A stretch of DNA of 56,498 nucleotides from Bacteroidota bacterium (lineage in GTDB: Bacteria > Bacteroidota > Bacteroidia > Bacteroidales > UBA10428): positions 1 through 56,498 of the forward strand of contig QKEH01000062.1 of NCBI GenBank assembly GCA_003252385.1. Direction: 5' to 3'. Shown here one piece after another: positions 28,601-37,026 of the stretch (position 1 is its first letter; each line of letters opens with the position of its first letter). Made by a program: the position numbers and the translations under genes. A model generated the notes under the pieces. The model was given only the letters and a program-made list of their open reading frames with translations, was not told the origin of the DNA and ran no database searches.

Positions 28601-28786
28601 AATGAGATTGAGACAGCCCAGCAGTAATATACCTTCGAACCAATGCGACTGGTATACCAGTTTTCGTGCCGATTCGGTTCCAAAATCGTTTTCGATGAAA
28701 GTAGCCCAGCCAATGACCAGTCCGAACAGCGCCAGTAAAAGCAGCGAAAGTTTTGGGGAGCTTAAAAGTGATGCGAATTTCTTCAT
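25670..28786 (-). CDS. ccsBA: Fused cytochrome c synthase CcsB-CcsA (ResB-ResC)
   Basis: This large inner-membrane protein exports heme and attaches it to apocytochromes c (system II maturation). The 1038 residues combine a ResB/CcsB part (about 1-450: four membrane helices around a long periplasmic domain, opening with LLLLALFGLVIGWATFIEN) with a CcsA part (about 700-1030). The CcsA part has six or more helices and carries the heme-handling WWD motif WGRYWGWDPKETWAL (about 925-940). The fusion is known in epsilonproteobacteria and Bacteroidota. Between the two parts lies a long soluble region (about 460-690) that holds CcsB-CcsA fusion-specific sequence. It sits upstream of the small membrane protein and ctaB, which together suggest a respiratory assembly group. 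Confidence 0.94.
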   Translation of the reverse strand: MKKFASLLSSPKLSLLLLALFGLVIGWATFIENDFGTESARKLVYQSHWFEGILLLGCLNLIGLTFRYNMYSRTKLSLLLFHLAFVLIILGAGITRYFGSEGSMAIREGQTTAQWLSTESYLEVEAVEPASGVVARYPLMLAPASANRFSRRFHANGQAYRIKLDSYLPNAQRELLPDHQGSPWVHLITTGKNGRQDVLLQPGDRFQSDCFTLKYIENPADTNEGRFVYLFEIGGHLQSKAPFEISRLVMGSEQETHLAAGEVHELLPAAVYSLQGQALVVKQYLPEAIVGALPVSQQDAEGRYALQLSLTSQGVSYPVTLFGRRGQQGEATLVNFKGTELKLRYGSIPRRLPFALHLNDFILKRYPGSNSPSWFESRVQLIDSLQQVNREERIYMNHTLKYGGYRFYQSSYDGDEQGTILTVNRDGWGTFITYLGYLLMGLGMLWSLLNRNSRFVQLLKDSGINKGISQTVVLSFVLLVAPGLKAQTGDSLPVIPRAHAKVFGALRVQDNGGRIEPVNTLASEVLRKVCRSDSYQGQNPEQVVLGMLCYPERWQLEPMIRLNHGQLQQLMGVSGKRAAFIDFFNGDPYGGYSLRTFVEEANRRRPAYRSKFDNEVIRADERLNICYLVYSGAVFRFFPSPADSSHTWYSPLSAPGAFAGEDSVFAQHFLGYYVQEVRNSMQTGDWSLPNNLLKGLDKFQTTYGANVLPPTTRLKTETFYNNADLLNRITHIYLLAGLLLLFAQLTQVFIPSWSFKPLYRTGYLLIGLLFAAHTLALALRWYVAGHAPWSNGYEALTFIAWATVLAGILFYRKSDVALSSTAVLGALILQTAHLSWMDPQITNLVPVLQSYWLVVHVAVITASYGFLGLGALLAAINLLLLIFQTVSNRVRIDAKILQIQHVIEMTLIAGLYLLGIGTFLGGIWANESWGRYWGWDPKETWALVTVLVYAVVLHLRMVLGLQGRLLFTISALVSFGSVIMTYFGVNYYLSGLHSYAAGDPLPVPPVVYYSVGSVALLSALAVFNQLRLRKLLQNTSGE

Positions 28787-29024
28787 GTAGATGGTTTTTT
28801 CCGTACCCTGAGCAGCTCATGCAAGAAAACCCGTTAAAGCCGGAATTTGCCTTATTCACCTGGTCATTCCCCGAAAGAAGATATTTCGCTTACGGCGAGT
28901 TACAATCTCTCCGGTGAAGGAGAATGAGCGGGTTTGGGTTGAATGTTTTTTTCCTGCAGCTACTTGGTAAGCAAAGATATCAAAATAATGGTCGCTTGTA
29001 CTTTGCATGGTATTGGCCTCTGCC

Positions 29025-29681
29025 TTACTTAGGGTAGCTTTCCAACACCTGATCCAGTTTCTTTACTTTGGGGGTAATAACGTAGGTACAGTAGGGTTTT
29101 GTGCGATTGGAATTGTAATAGTTGTCGTGGTAAGCTTCGGCCGGATAGAAGGTATCGTAGGGTGTTATCTCGGTTACAACCGGACGCTCCCACACCCCGG
29201 CTGCATTCAGGCTGTCTTTCATGGCCAGGGCGGTTCGTTTCTGAGCCTCGGTATGGTAAAAAATGACCGACCGGTACTGGGTGCCTACATCGTTTCCCTG
29301 TTGATTGAGCGTAGTGGGGTCGTGAGTTTTCCAGAAGATATCCAATAAGCGGGCATAGCTGATCACGCCAGGGTCAAATACAATCTGGCACACCTCTGCA
29401 TGGCCGGTTTTCCCGGTACACACCTCTTGGTACGACGGGTTTTTTACCTGTCCCCCGGAGTACCCCGATTTTACCTCCAACACACCTTCAACGCGTTGAA
29501 AAATGGCCTCGACACACCAAAAGCATCCGGCACCCAGTGTAGCCAACTCCTGTTGGGCAGTTTGTGAATGGATATTCATAGTTTGTGCATTTACGGTTTC
29601 CTGAAAAAGAAAAATAACCACCAGGATGCCAATTACACCCCGCGCTGGTCGTATGGTCGTATATGTATTTTTTTCTTTCAT
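29025..29681 (-). CDS. msrA: Exported peptide methionine sulfoxide reductase A
   Basis: The enzyme repairs methionine-S-sulfoxide in proteins. The 218-residue product has an N-terminal hydrophobic signal or anchor (about 15-33, [18 protein letters not shown]), so it should act in the periplasm, unlike the usual cytoplasmic MsrA. The catalytic motif GCFWC has nucleophile Cys53. GYSGG, a YRS motif (TQYRSVIF) and a C-terminal YCTYVITPK provide the rest of the fold, including the resolving-cysteine region. The start at 29681 is chosen because it opens with a signal peptide; the longer frame up to 29774 adds no recognisable sequence. It precedes ccsBA by about 240 nt on the same strand. Confidence 0.93.
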   Translation of the reverse strand: MKEKNTYTTIRPARGVIGILVVIFLFQETVNAQTMNIHSQTAQQELATLGAGCFWCVEAIFQRVEGVLEVKSGYSGGQVKNPSYQEVCTGKTGHAEVCQIVFDPGVISYARLLDIFWKTHDPTTLNQQGNDVGTQYRSVIFYHTEAQKRTALAMKDSLNAAGVWERPVVTEITPYDTFYPAEAYHDNYYNSNRTKPYCTYVITPKVKKLDQVLESYPK

Positions 29682-29912
29682 GGTGATTAAAATTTGAAGG
29701 AGTTGCGGAATGCGATAAAACCAAATACCCTCGCTGATCCTTAAGCCAATAGCAAATAGAATGCAATCGTTCACAACAAAACACTCCGGTTCTCCTCTGT
29801 CGGAATTAGACAGTGGCTCCCCAATGTAAGTGGTCTTTCATCCACTTCATAGAAAAAACAATTACGGAAGCTAAAAGTTTCCTCACCAGGGTTTCTCTGA
29901 CACGATCCCCCC

Positions 29913-29951
29913 CAAAAAAAACGCGCATGACCTTTTAGAACATGCGCGTTT
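29913..29951 (-). terminator. Intrinsic terminator of the M16 protease gene
   Basis: AAACGCGCATG (29919-29929) and CATGCGCGTTT (29941-29951) form a perfect 11-bp stem with an 11-nt loop. On the minus strand the stem is followed by a T run (complement of the A run at 29914-29920). It lies 18 nt past the protease stop. Confidence 0.88.
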
Positions 29952-29969
29952 GGTATGATCGAAGGTGGT

Positions 29970-32792
29970 TTACTCCTTCTTTGAACTTTCGGGGTAAAGT
30001 ACCACTTGCAGGTAGTTGCTGCTGTCGAAGTATTTTCGGGCTACCCGCTGCAGCTCCTCACTGCTTATCTTATCAATATATTCCGAGTTGGTAATGTGGC
30101 TCAGATCAGTTCCCAGTTCCACCGCTTCCTGCATTTCGTTTAACCAGTAACTGTTTTTTTCCAGTTCGGTTTCAAGTACGCGTTTGCGGGTTTTAATCGC
30201 CTTCTGAATGTATTTATCTTCCACTCCGTGGTTCTGAATGCGCACCAATTCGCCAATTGCTGTACTTACCAGACTGTCCACATTCTCCGGGGCACAGGGA
30301 ATTACCATTTGCAGGCTGGCTCTTTCGTAGGGCGACTTCGACAAGGTAACCGTAGCCTGCGAGGTGTACACTCCGCTCATCTCCTCGCGCAACACATCCA
30401 CAAAACGGAAACGCAGAATATCGGCTATCACTCCTACCATAAAGGCATCGTAGGCATTCCATGGGGCTTCCTTTTCAAAATAGATGAGTGCCAGGCTTTT
30501 GGGGTCGTTGCCTCTGTAAATATTCCGGGTCACTTTTCCGGCAGGCGGACGTATTCCCAGATCGACTGCCTGTTCTCCCACCGTACCCTTTGGCAAGCTG
30601 GCAATATACAGCTCCAACAAGGGTTTTATGGAATCCACATCAAACGATCCCACCAGTGCGAAAGTAAAATCGCCGGCATCGTTGAAGCGATCCTGGTAGA
30701 TGCGCATGGCGGTTTCGAAGTTCACCTTTTCCCAATCTTCGGGCAGCGGCAGGTAGTTGCCTCGAGGATGGTTCTGGGCTTTGATCCGGTGATACTGATC
30801 GATGAAGTAGTTCTGCGGCTCCTTCGCCTGATTCTCAAACAAGCTTTTTTGTTTGGCAATATACGACTCGAAAGCCTCCTGATCGATGCGGGGCTGGGTC
30901 ATATACAGGTACATCAACTGAAACAGGTCTTCCAGGTCGCTGGTTTTACAGCTGCCTCGTAACTGTTCGCTGGTTTGGCCAATGGTGGGTTTCACCGAAA
31001 CACTCTTTCCGGCCAGCACTTTCGCCAGGTCGCTGTTCGAGAAGTTGGCTACTCCACTTTCCTCCACAATACCATCGGCATGAAGTGCCGAAAAATAAAC
31101 ACTGTCGGGATAGAGCGATTGCCCTCCCTGACTGAAAGCACTCAGGAGCACCTGATCGTTCTTAAACCGGGTTGGTTTGAGAAGAACACGGGCTCCGTTG
31201 GATAATTTCAACTCGTATACGTCGATGCCATCCAGGTGCTCTTCGGACAGAATACGGCCCGGTGCCGGAAGCTGCTGCAAGAGTTCGGTGGCAATTACCT
31301 TCTCGTGGTAGCCTGCCACCGTATGGGAGGAAATGGAGTCGGAAAGTGCCAAAACCTCCTCTTGGGTCGGGAAAGCGTCCCGGCCGCTTTCCGGCCCTCC
31401 AATAATCACCACCCGGTTACCGTCGGTAATTAACTCGTCGGCCAAAGCATTGATCTCAGCGAGGGTAATCGTATTGAGGTATTTTTTTACAAACTCGTAT
31501 TCAAACTCAATACCGGGAATGGGTTCGTCCGATAGAAAATTGCGCTTATATTCATCGGCCCATACCGCCGATTCGGTTTTGTCCCGCTCGTTGTACTGGT
31601 TTTCGTACTGCTTCATCAGGTCGCGCTTGTAGCGATCCAGTTCGGCCTGGGTGAAGCCATTCTGATTGACCCGCTCCATCTCGAGTAGTAAGGTACGCAA
31701 TCCGCGTTCTACGCCCGTTTCCGAAACCAGGGCAAAGCCCAGAAATACGTCCATATTGCGGGCACCTATTCCGGTGTACACAAAATTGGATGCCACAAAT
31801 GGAGGATTCTTGCTCTCGGTGAGTTCGTCTACCCTGCGGCTCAGCATGCCGGTTACCAAATGCCTGCGCAGCATTTGCAAATAATCGGCATACATGGTTT
31901 CCGCTTGTGCCCGATGCTTGTTCAACACGTAAATAAAAGTATAGGGAGCTTCCTTATCGGTTACCAGACAGGTGAAGGTACTGTCGTTCCGGGGAACATC
32001 AAAGTTCTCGCGTTCCCGAACCACTTCCGGTTCTTTAAACGCCTGGAATTGTTCTTTGATTTGTTGCTCGGCATAATCGGGGTCAATATCACCCACTACC
32101 ACCAGAGCCATCAGGTCGGGCCGGTACCAGTCGCGATAGAACCTGCGCAAAGTTTCGTGCTGGCAACCTTCAATAACTTCTTTCAAACCTATGGGCAGCC
32201 GCTCGGCGTGTTTTGCCCCTTTAAAAAGTACCGGAAAATATTGGTCGGACATACGCTGCGAGTAACCTTGTCCCAACCTCCATTCTTCCACAATAACTCC
32301 GCGTTCCTTATCTATCTCATCGTTGGCAAAGGTTACCCCGTTGGCCCAATCCTTCATCACCACAAAGCCCTGCCCGAGCAACTGCAAAGAGTCGGAAGGA
32401 ATGGTAAGCATGTAAACCGTTTCCTCAAACGAAGTATAGGCATTGAGTTCGGCACCAAAGCGAATCCCGATGGATTCCAGGTAGTCCTTCAGGTCGTTCT
32501 TCGCAAAATGCTCGGTTCCATTAAAGCACATGTGCTCCACGAAATGGGCCAATCCGCGCTGATCCTCATCCTCCAATACCGACCCGGCATTGACTACCAG
32601 ACGCATTTCCACACGCTTTTCGGGTTTGTGATTGGCCCGGATGTAGTAGGTAAAGCCATTGTCCAGTTTTCCGATCCGCACTTTCTCATCAACGGGCAGC
32701 GGAGTGTCGGATAAATTTTGTTGTGCATACAGTGCCAGGCTAAGCGTGCCAACCAAGGCTAACAGCACGGTTCTAAAAAGTGTAGGTTTCAT
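29970..32792 (-). CDS. Exported M16 family (insulinase/pitrilysin-like) zinc protease
   Basis: The 940-residue exported protein has a signal peptide (MKPTLFRTVLLALVGTLSLALYAQ) and two tandem M16 units. The first carries the inverted zinc motif HFVEH (His83, Glu86, His87) within RGLAHFVEHMCFNGTEHF, with the downstream ELNAYTSFEETVY block that supplies the third ligand. The second unit is the non-catalytic half found in pitrilysin-type enzymes. These proteases degrade peptides in the periplasm. The ATG at 32792 is chosen because it opens the signal peptide; the frame runs a further 11 codons upstream, overlapping the next gene. Confidence 0.93.
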   Translation of the reverse strand: MKPTLFRTVLLALVGTLSLALYAQQNLSDTPLPVDEKVRIGKLDNGFTYYIRANHKPEKRVEMRLVVNAGSVLEDEDQRGLAHFVEHMCFNGTEHFAKNDLKDYLESIGIRFGAELNAYTSFEETVYMLTIPSDSLQLLGQGFVVMKDWANGVTFANDEIDKERGVIVEEWRLGQGYSQRMSDQYFPVLFKGAKHAERLPIGLKEVIEGCQHETLRRFYRDWYRPDLMALVVVGDIDPDYAEQQIKEQFQAFKEPEVVRERENFDVPRNDSTFTCLVTDKEAPYTFIYVLNKHRAQAETMYADYLQMLRRHLVTGMLSRRVDELTESKNPPFVASNFVYTGIGARNMDVFLGFALVSETGVERGLRTLLLEMERVNQNGFTQAELDRYKRDLMKQYENQYNERDKTESAVWADEYKRNFLSDEPIPGIEFEYEFVKKYLNTITLAEINALADELITDGNRVVIIGGPESGRDAFPTQEEVLALSDSISSHTVAGYHEKVIATELLQQLPAPGRILSEEHLDGIDVYELKLSNGARVLLKPTRFKNDQVLLSAFSQGGQSLYPDSVYFSALHADGIVEESGVANFSNSDLAKVLAGKSVSVKPTIGQTSEQLRGSCKTSDLEDLFQLMYLYMTQPRIDQEAFESYIAKQKSLFENQAKEPQNYFIDQYHRIKAQNHPRGNYLPLPEDWEKVNFETAMRIYQDRFNDAGDFTFALVGSFDVDSIKPLLELYIASLPKGTVGEQAVDLGIRPPAGKVTRNIYRGNDPKSLALIYFEKEAPWNAYDAFMVGVIADILRFRFVDVLREEMSGVYTSQATVTLSKSPYERASLQMVIPCAPENVDSLVSTAIGELVRIQNHGVEDKYIQKAIKTRKRVLETELEKNSYWLNEMQEAVELGTDLSHITNSEYIDKISSEELQRVARKYFDSSNYLQVVLYPESSKKE

Positions 32793-32817
32793 CTGAAAAT
32801 GAAAAGTTAAGTTATAG

Positions 32818-33216
32818 TTATCCATTCAATAACCAGGTGCGGGCGGCTTCGACCTGATGAAATACCGCTACCTGAGTGGTGGATCCTTGAAATTTATTTT
32901 GCAACATACCGGAGTATGCACTGGCAAAGATAGTATCTTCTGTTACCAGGGCAAGCCGTTGCAGCTTTTCCTGACGGATCACCTTTTGAATCTGGTCGTT
33001 GAGCCAGCGGGCATCCTCAATTTTTACCAATCCCTCACGGCGAATGTCAGACAACATCAGGTGTACCGGGCGCTGGTTCCAGAAGTTGAGCAAAGCTGTA
33101 AACAGTTTTCGATACTCATCGGGTTCCATTTCTTTTCTCCATTCCACTAACACCAGCCGATCATCGGACTGATAGGTACACTCTACATAGGACGAGCTGT
33201 ATATAGTTTCTTCCAT
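32818..33216 (-). CDS. STAS/SpoIIAA-like protein
   Basis: This 132-residue soluble protein has the alternating strand-helix pattern of the SpoIIAA-like/STAS proteins common in Bacteroidota. An opening strand (DRLVLVEWRKEM) is followed by helix EYRKLFTALLNFW, strand HLMLSDIRREG, then a helix with WLNDQIQKVIRQEKLQRLALV and a last strand-helix pair. It lacks the regulatory serine motif of true anti-anti-sigma factors, so it may be a structural or sensing relative. The ATG at 33216 fits the domain start. It sits 25 nt upstream of the protease and may be co-transcribed with it. Confidence 0.6.
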   Translation of the reverse strand: MEETIYSSSYVECTYQSDDRLVLVEWRKEMEPDEYRKLFTALLNFWNQRPVHLMLSDIRREGLVKIEDARWLNDQIQKVIRQEKLQRLALVTEDTIFASAYSGMLQNKFQGSTTQVAVFHQVEAARTWLLNG

Positions 33217-33327
33217 GAAAAATATTTTTAAACTGTTCCGGCTAAAATACAATAACCGTTATACTTTCGTCACCTATCCATCTGCAAAATAGTGCTTGAT
33301 TTCTGTAAATATCCTTTGCGCTCACGC

Positions 33328-33783
33328 TCAAATAGGGGATTTTCTGAATTCAGACCGCCGGGAGCAGGTTGCAAGCCGAAGAATCTGGGCATGATCGAAG
33401 GCCAGTTCCGGAAGTTCCTCCAACGGAAACCAGCGCACCTCCGCAGCATCATCGGCAGCACAGGCATCCTGCCAGGTCTCCATCCAACCGGTAAATATCA
33501 CCGAAACGGTCCATCCACGGGGGTCGCGCCCCGGTTGGGTTGCGGTAAAAAACTGCTCTAAGGGGATTCCCTGCAAGCCGGTTTCTTCGGCCAGTTCGCG
33601 AGCCACGGCCAGTTCGGCACTTTCCCCTTCGTCGACAAAACCGCCGGGAAATGCCCAACAATTCCTAAATGGATCATGAGCCCGCCGTATTAACAATACT
33701 TCGGTGCATTGTGCCTGACGCCTGAATACAACAGCATCAACTGTTAACGCCGGACGCGGATAGTCGTAGGTATAGGAAACCAT
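33328..33783 (-). CDS. Nudix hydrolase
   Basis: The 151-residue enzyme has a perfect Nudix box, Gly48-x5-Glu54-x7-Arg62-Glu63-x2-Glu66-Glu67-x-Gly69, in GGFVDEGESAELAVAREL and the residues after it. Nudix enzymes cleave nucleoside diphosphates linked to another group, such as ADP-ribose, NADH or oxidised dNTPs. The N-terminal strand AVVFRRQ...EVLLIRRAHDPFRNCWAFPGG resembles ADP-ribose pyrophosphatase and NrtR-type domains. There is no C-terminal winged helix, so it is not an NrtR regulator. It reads away from the SDR gene across a 384-nt structured gap. Confidence 0.9.
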   Translation of the reverse strand: MVSYTYDYPRPALTVDAVVFRRQAQCTEVLLIRRAHDPFRNCWAFPGGFVDEGESAELAVARELAEETGLQGIPLEQFFTATQPGRDPRGWTVSVIFTGWMETWQDACAADDAAEVRWFPLEELPELAFDHAQILRLATCSRRSEFRKSPI

Positions 33784-33879
33784 TCCAAATAAAATTTTGG
33801 GTTTGTGCCTGCAATATTGGCAAAAAAAGCCATCTTTGGGCGTTGTTTATCCAAAAATACATAGCACGTTGTAAAGCTT

Positions 33880-34141
33880 CCTGCCCGCCACTCAATTGAG
33901 GCGGAGCCAGGCTTTGCTTGCCGGCAGGATGCTGTGGATCGTGAGTATTCCCATGATCCCCTGGCCGGCACAAGTTGCTAGTTACAATCCCAAACTTAAC
34001 CCATATACAAGGCTCGGTTGATTTGCCGTTGGCTCCGCCGCAACCTTTTCTCTGGTACATTCCCGTTAATTCATTTTGAAGGATGAACCATCCACTCGAT
34101 CGGGTTCCGGACCCGGTAAGAATCACCCTGTGGATGCTTCA
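33880..34141 (+). promoter_or_regulatory. Palindrome-rich region, possible structured leader
   Basis: The 384-nt gap between the divergent Nudix and SDR genes holds an unusual density of inverted repeats. These are the palindrome CTCAATTGAG (33891-33900) extended by CCGC/GCGG, and GGCGGAGCCA (33900-33909) paired with TGGCTCCGCC (34030-34039). GCCGGC (33920-33925) matches GCCGGC (33964-33969) around an inner GGATCGTG/CATGATCC stem. Further on come CATCCAC (34089-34095) with GTGGATG (34130-34136) and, inside it, CGGGT (34101-34105) with ACCCG (34111-34115), and outside it TGAAG (34077-34081) with CTTCA (34137-34141). The last set ends 26 nt before the SDR start. I do not recognise a known riboswitch. 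Confidence 0.4.
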
Positions 34142-34167
34142 TGAAATAATTTAATCAAATAGAGCAC

Positions 34168-34803
34168 ATGAAACCATTACATAAAATTGCACTTTTGGGA
34201 GCCACCGGCAAAGCCGGAAGCTGCCTGCTGAAACACCTGCTCACCCGCCAGATTCCCTGTCGGGTACTCGTACGGAATCCGGAAAGTTCGCTTCCGGCAC
34301 ATCCCTTGTTGGAGATAATCTACGGCAATGCACTCGATGAGGAGGCAGTGAACCGGCTACTCGAAGGTTGTTCCGCCGTGGTAAGTGCCCTTGGGACCCG
34401 AAAAGGCGAACCGCCGGTACAGTTGGCTGCAACCCGCCATATTATACGGGGCATGGTAACTCACGGTATTACAAGGTTTGTAGGGGTAACCGGCACCACG
34501 CTTAACGTTCCGGGCGACCGCAAGCCGTTTCGTTCACGGTGCATAGATATGCTGTTGCGTGGTATATTTGGCCCGGTACTCCGCGATAAACAGGAAGCCT
34601 TTGAGTTGCTCCGGGCAAGCCGGCTGAATTGGACCCTGGTTCGGATTCCTTTTCTGAAAACGGGAGAAGAAAGTGCCCCCGTAAAATGCAGCTCTGACCA
34701 TAGCCCGGGACCCTCCATTCATGCCAACGATTTGGCAAACTTTATTCTTCAACAGTTGAACGATCCGCACTTTTATGGCTCCGCTCCCTTTATTGCAAAT
34801 TAG
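34168..34803 (+). CDS. NAD(P)-binding atypical SDR (NmrA/BLVRB-like)
   Basis: The 211-residue protein has a Rossmann fold with GATGKAG (11-17) as nucleotide-binding loop, then CRVLVRNPES and VVSALGT, a pattern of NmrA-like and biliverdin reductase B-like atypical short-chain dehydrogenases. The usual YxxxK active site is absent, as in that group. It probably works as an NAD(P)H-dependent reductase or redox sensor; the substrate is unknown. It stands alone between a structured upstream region and a downstream terminator. Confidence 0.8.
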   Translation: MKPLHKIALLGATGKAGSCLLKHLLTRQIPCRVLVRNPESSLPAHPLLEIIYGNALDEEAVNRLLEGCSAVVSALGTRKGEPPVQLAATRHIIRGMVTHGITRFVGVTGTTLNVPGDRKPFRSRCIDMLLRGIFGPVLRDKQEAFELLRASRLNWTLVRIPFLKTGEESAPVKCSSDHSPGPSIHANDLANFILQQLNDPHFYGSAPFIAN

Positions 34804-34965
34804 TGCTTTACGGAATCTGTATTTTCATACTTTCCGGGTGAATCCTAGTGGCAAAGCCTTAACTATTCGCTGGAAATATACAACGTAATAGCAGCTATGA
34901 ACAAGTATGCAGTACGGGAAAACTAACGTAAAACCGGGTTCTCTTCTGTGTGCGAATATGTACTT

Positions 34966-34997
34966 TTGCGACGAGATCTCTATCTCGTCGCAATTTT
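34966..34997 (+). terminator. Intrinsic terminator after the SDR gene
   Basis: TTGCGACGAGAT (34966-34977) and ATCTCGTCGCAA (34982-34993) form a perfect 12-bp stem with a 4-nt loop, followed by TTTT. It lies between convergent genes, 163 nt after the SDR stop. Confidence 0.85.
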
Positions 34998-35025
34998 CAT
35001 GACTCAGGCTTCAAATTTCGACGGA

Positions 35026-36270
35026 TTAGTTCAGCTCCCCGTTGTCTATTTCCACATTAAACTGTAAGGGAGGCAGGTATTTCGATATTTCTTTGGTAAA
35101 GTACTGACTCTCTATCTGGGTATAACAAATCATGTACTGGTATTGCATTTCCTCCGGATCGAAACAAAACTGTTTGGATTCTGCATCGCGAAAGTACGGA
35201 ACCAGATAAGTAGACCCCATTTTGACGGTCTTGCCAATCTTTGCCAAGCGGTTAACGCGGATGTATTCGGCCAGTTTATGATCGGCATCAATAATGGCTT
35301 CCCCCTGCTTGACATTGTCGAATCGGGCCGCAGGTTTAAAATAGCCTACCACCAGAATGGAATTCTGCCACTTGTACACTCCTTCTCTGTTCAAGGTATC
35401 AAAACGGGCAATTACCGATTGCCCACCCAGAGTTTCCAGTGAAGCGTTGTTGCCAATACGGGCGTAATAATCGGATATTGAGGTATTCACCACATTGAGC
35501 TGCATGGCAAAATAGGCCGAATCGAGCACCGACTTGGAATTACAGGCATAGTTCATGCACTGGCGAACCAGCTCTCCAGCCTGATGGATTAGCTCCACAC
35601 TGTCCGATTCTACCAACGGGGTGAATTGCTTCTTAAAATAGGCATCTGTATGGGTGAGACGCCGCAGATCGTAATCGGTGCTAAAATCGAACCAGTAGGC
35701 CTGTGCCATCTGATCGTATTTACGCAGGTAACGGGTCACCTCGTCCAGTTGTTTCTCGGCAGCATATTTTTGGGCCAGCCGGGTCATGCGCAAGGCGCGT
35801 TGCAAGGAATATTCATCGTTTTGCTGCAAGAAGCGATAAAACTCCCTGCGGAAGTTTTTTTCCTTTTCGAATAATTTCTGATACCGTTGTTGCTGCAATT
35901 TTAACTCTTTGGCAATCTCGGTACGGTAAGGTTGATAATAGTTTATGGCCGTTTCATCCTTTCGCTTTTGAGCCGCCAGCAGACGCGTTTCAACCAGGTT
36001 CGCCGCCTCGTCGAGGTCTTCATCGAAACGGTAGCGTTCGTAGTAACTTAAAAACAGGGTGAAATCGAGTTCCTGTTTCTGGAAAAAATACTGGGGCGAA
36101 CGAGTTTGAGCCAACCGGGGAATTTCTTTTTCCAGCTGGGTAATACGATGGTTCAGGCTGTCCAGCATCTGTCGGGTAGCAGGATCCATATAGGACTCCT
36201 GCCCGGATACCGCCCTGAAAATCAGCACCACAGCCACCATAGCTACCGCTATCCTGCCCCACTTTTGCAT
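35026..36270 (-). CDS. Exported coiled-coil protein of unknown function
   Basis: I do not recognise this 414-residue protein. It has a signal peptide (about 1-23, MQKWGRIAVAMVAVVLIFRAV). A long helical, charge-rich region (about 35-230) with coiled-coil character follows, for example ELKLQQQRYQKLFEKEKNF. A more globular C-terminal part (about 270-414, NSILVVGYFKPAARFDN) ends PLQFNVEIDNGELN. It should be periplasmic or surface-attached. It lies 123 nt downstream of the KDPG aldolase gene on the same strand, so the two could share a transcript, but no functional link is evident. Confidence 0.7.
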   Translation of the reverse strand: MQKWGRIAVAMVAVVLIFRAVSGQESYMDPATRQMLDSLNHRITQLEKEIPRLAQTRSPQYFFQKQELDFTLFLSYYERYRFDEDLDEAANLVETRLLAAQKRKDETAINYYQPYRTEIAKELKLQQQRYQKLFEKEKNFRREFYRFLQQNDEYSLQRALRMTRLAQKYAAEKQLDEVTRYLRKYDQMAQAYWFDFSTDYDLRRLTHTDAYFKKQFTPLVESDSVELIHQAGELVRQCMNYACNSKSVLDSAYFAMQLNVVNTSISDYYARIGNNASLETLGGQSVIARFDTLNREGVYKWQNSILVVGYFKPAARFDNVKQGEAIIDADHKLAEYIRVNRLAKIGKTVKMGSTYLVPYFRDAESKQFCFDPEEMQYQYMICYTQIESQYFTKEISKYLPPLQFNVEIDNGELN

Positions 36271-36393
36271 CCAATTCAGATTTACCTATATCTACGCAGC
36301 AAGGTAAAATTAATGGATCGGCTCTTGGAAATTTATCTCATTTCATTGGGTGAGAAATATCATTATGAGCCCCACCCGGGTGCCCTTCCGGAG

Positions 36394-37026
36394 TTATTGG
36401 CGATCCAGAGCAAGCCGGCATTGGTTCAGGAGTTCCAAAAGCTTTTGTTCAATCGTTTGGTATTGGTTAGCGGCCAGCCAGGCCGGTTTCACCACTCCGG
36501 CACCAAAGGCGATACCATCGGCTCCGTTTTGCATATAGTCCGAAACGTTTTGCTCGTTGACCCCACCTACGGCCAGGATTTTAACGGTCTCAAACGGACC
36601 TTTTAACGCCTTGATATAGCCGGGGCCAAAGGCGCCTGCCGGAAATAATTTTACCGTTGAGGCTCCCAAATCAAGTGCCCGATGCAATTCGGTAGGGGTC
36701 AAAATCCCCGGAAAAACCGGTATATGGTTCTGTACACAGCTGGTAATCACTTCGTCCTTAACTGAAGGGGTCACAATGAAGCGGGCTCCCGCCTCTAAAG
36801 CCTGGTCGAGATCTTCTCTGGAAAGCACCGTGCCGGCTCCAACCAGAAGCTGTCCCTGCCCGGCAGCAGCCATTTGTTGTATCAGTCTTGAAGCGCCGGG
36901 GGTGTTCATAGTGATTTCAATATATTTTGTACCGGTCCGCCGAAACACTTCGGCCAGAGGAGTTACATCTTTCTCGGTAATACCGCGCAGGATACCTACT
37001 ACCGGCAATTCATCTTTCGTGAACAT
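36394..37026 (-). CDS. eda: KDPG/KHG-type 2-keto-3-deoxy-acid aldolase
   Basis: The 210-residue class I aldolase cleaves 2-keto-3-deoxy-6-phosphogluconate (or the galactonate or hydroxy-oxoglutarate analogues) to pyruvate and an aldehyde. The catalytic pair is visible: Glu37 in YIEITM and the Schiff-base Lys126 in TVKLFPA, at the spacing of E. coli Eda. GAGTV and AVGGV mark phosphate-binding loops. No dehydratase or kinase partner is adjacent. Because the organism carries agarases, a role on 2-keto-3-deoxy-6-phosphogalactonate from anhydrogalactose or galactose is possible; this is an inference, and the gene is about 10 kb from them. Confidence 0.92.
   Translation of the reverse strand: MFTKDELPVVGILRGITEKDVTPLAEVFRRTGTKYIEITMNTPGASRLIQQMAAAGQGQLLVGAGTVLSREDLDQALEAGARFIVTPSVKDEVITSCVQNHIPVFPGILTPTELHRALDLGASTVKLFPAGAFGPGYIKALKGPFETVKILAVGGVNEQNVSDYMQNGADGIAFGAGVVKPAWLAANQYQTIEQKLLELLNQCRLALDRQ

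Noticed and set aside
28856-29008. 50-residue minus-strand ORF (MQSTSDHYFDIFAYQ...) between msrA and ccsBA
   Set aside because: It is a plausible length and position but has no motif or helix, and no overlap coupling. I could not support it as a gene.
33737-34126. 129-residue minus-strand frame between the Nudix and SDR genes
   Set aside because: It overlaps the Nudix start and the inverted repeats, and its composition is not protein-like.
33880-34141. Cobalamin, fluoride, guanidine or THF riboswitch
   Set aside because: I compared the region with the consensus sequences I know and found no match.
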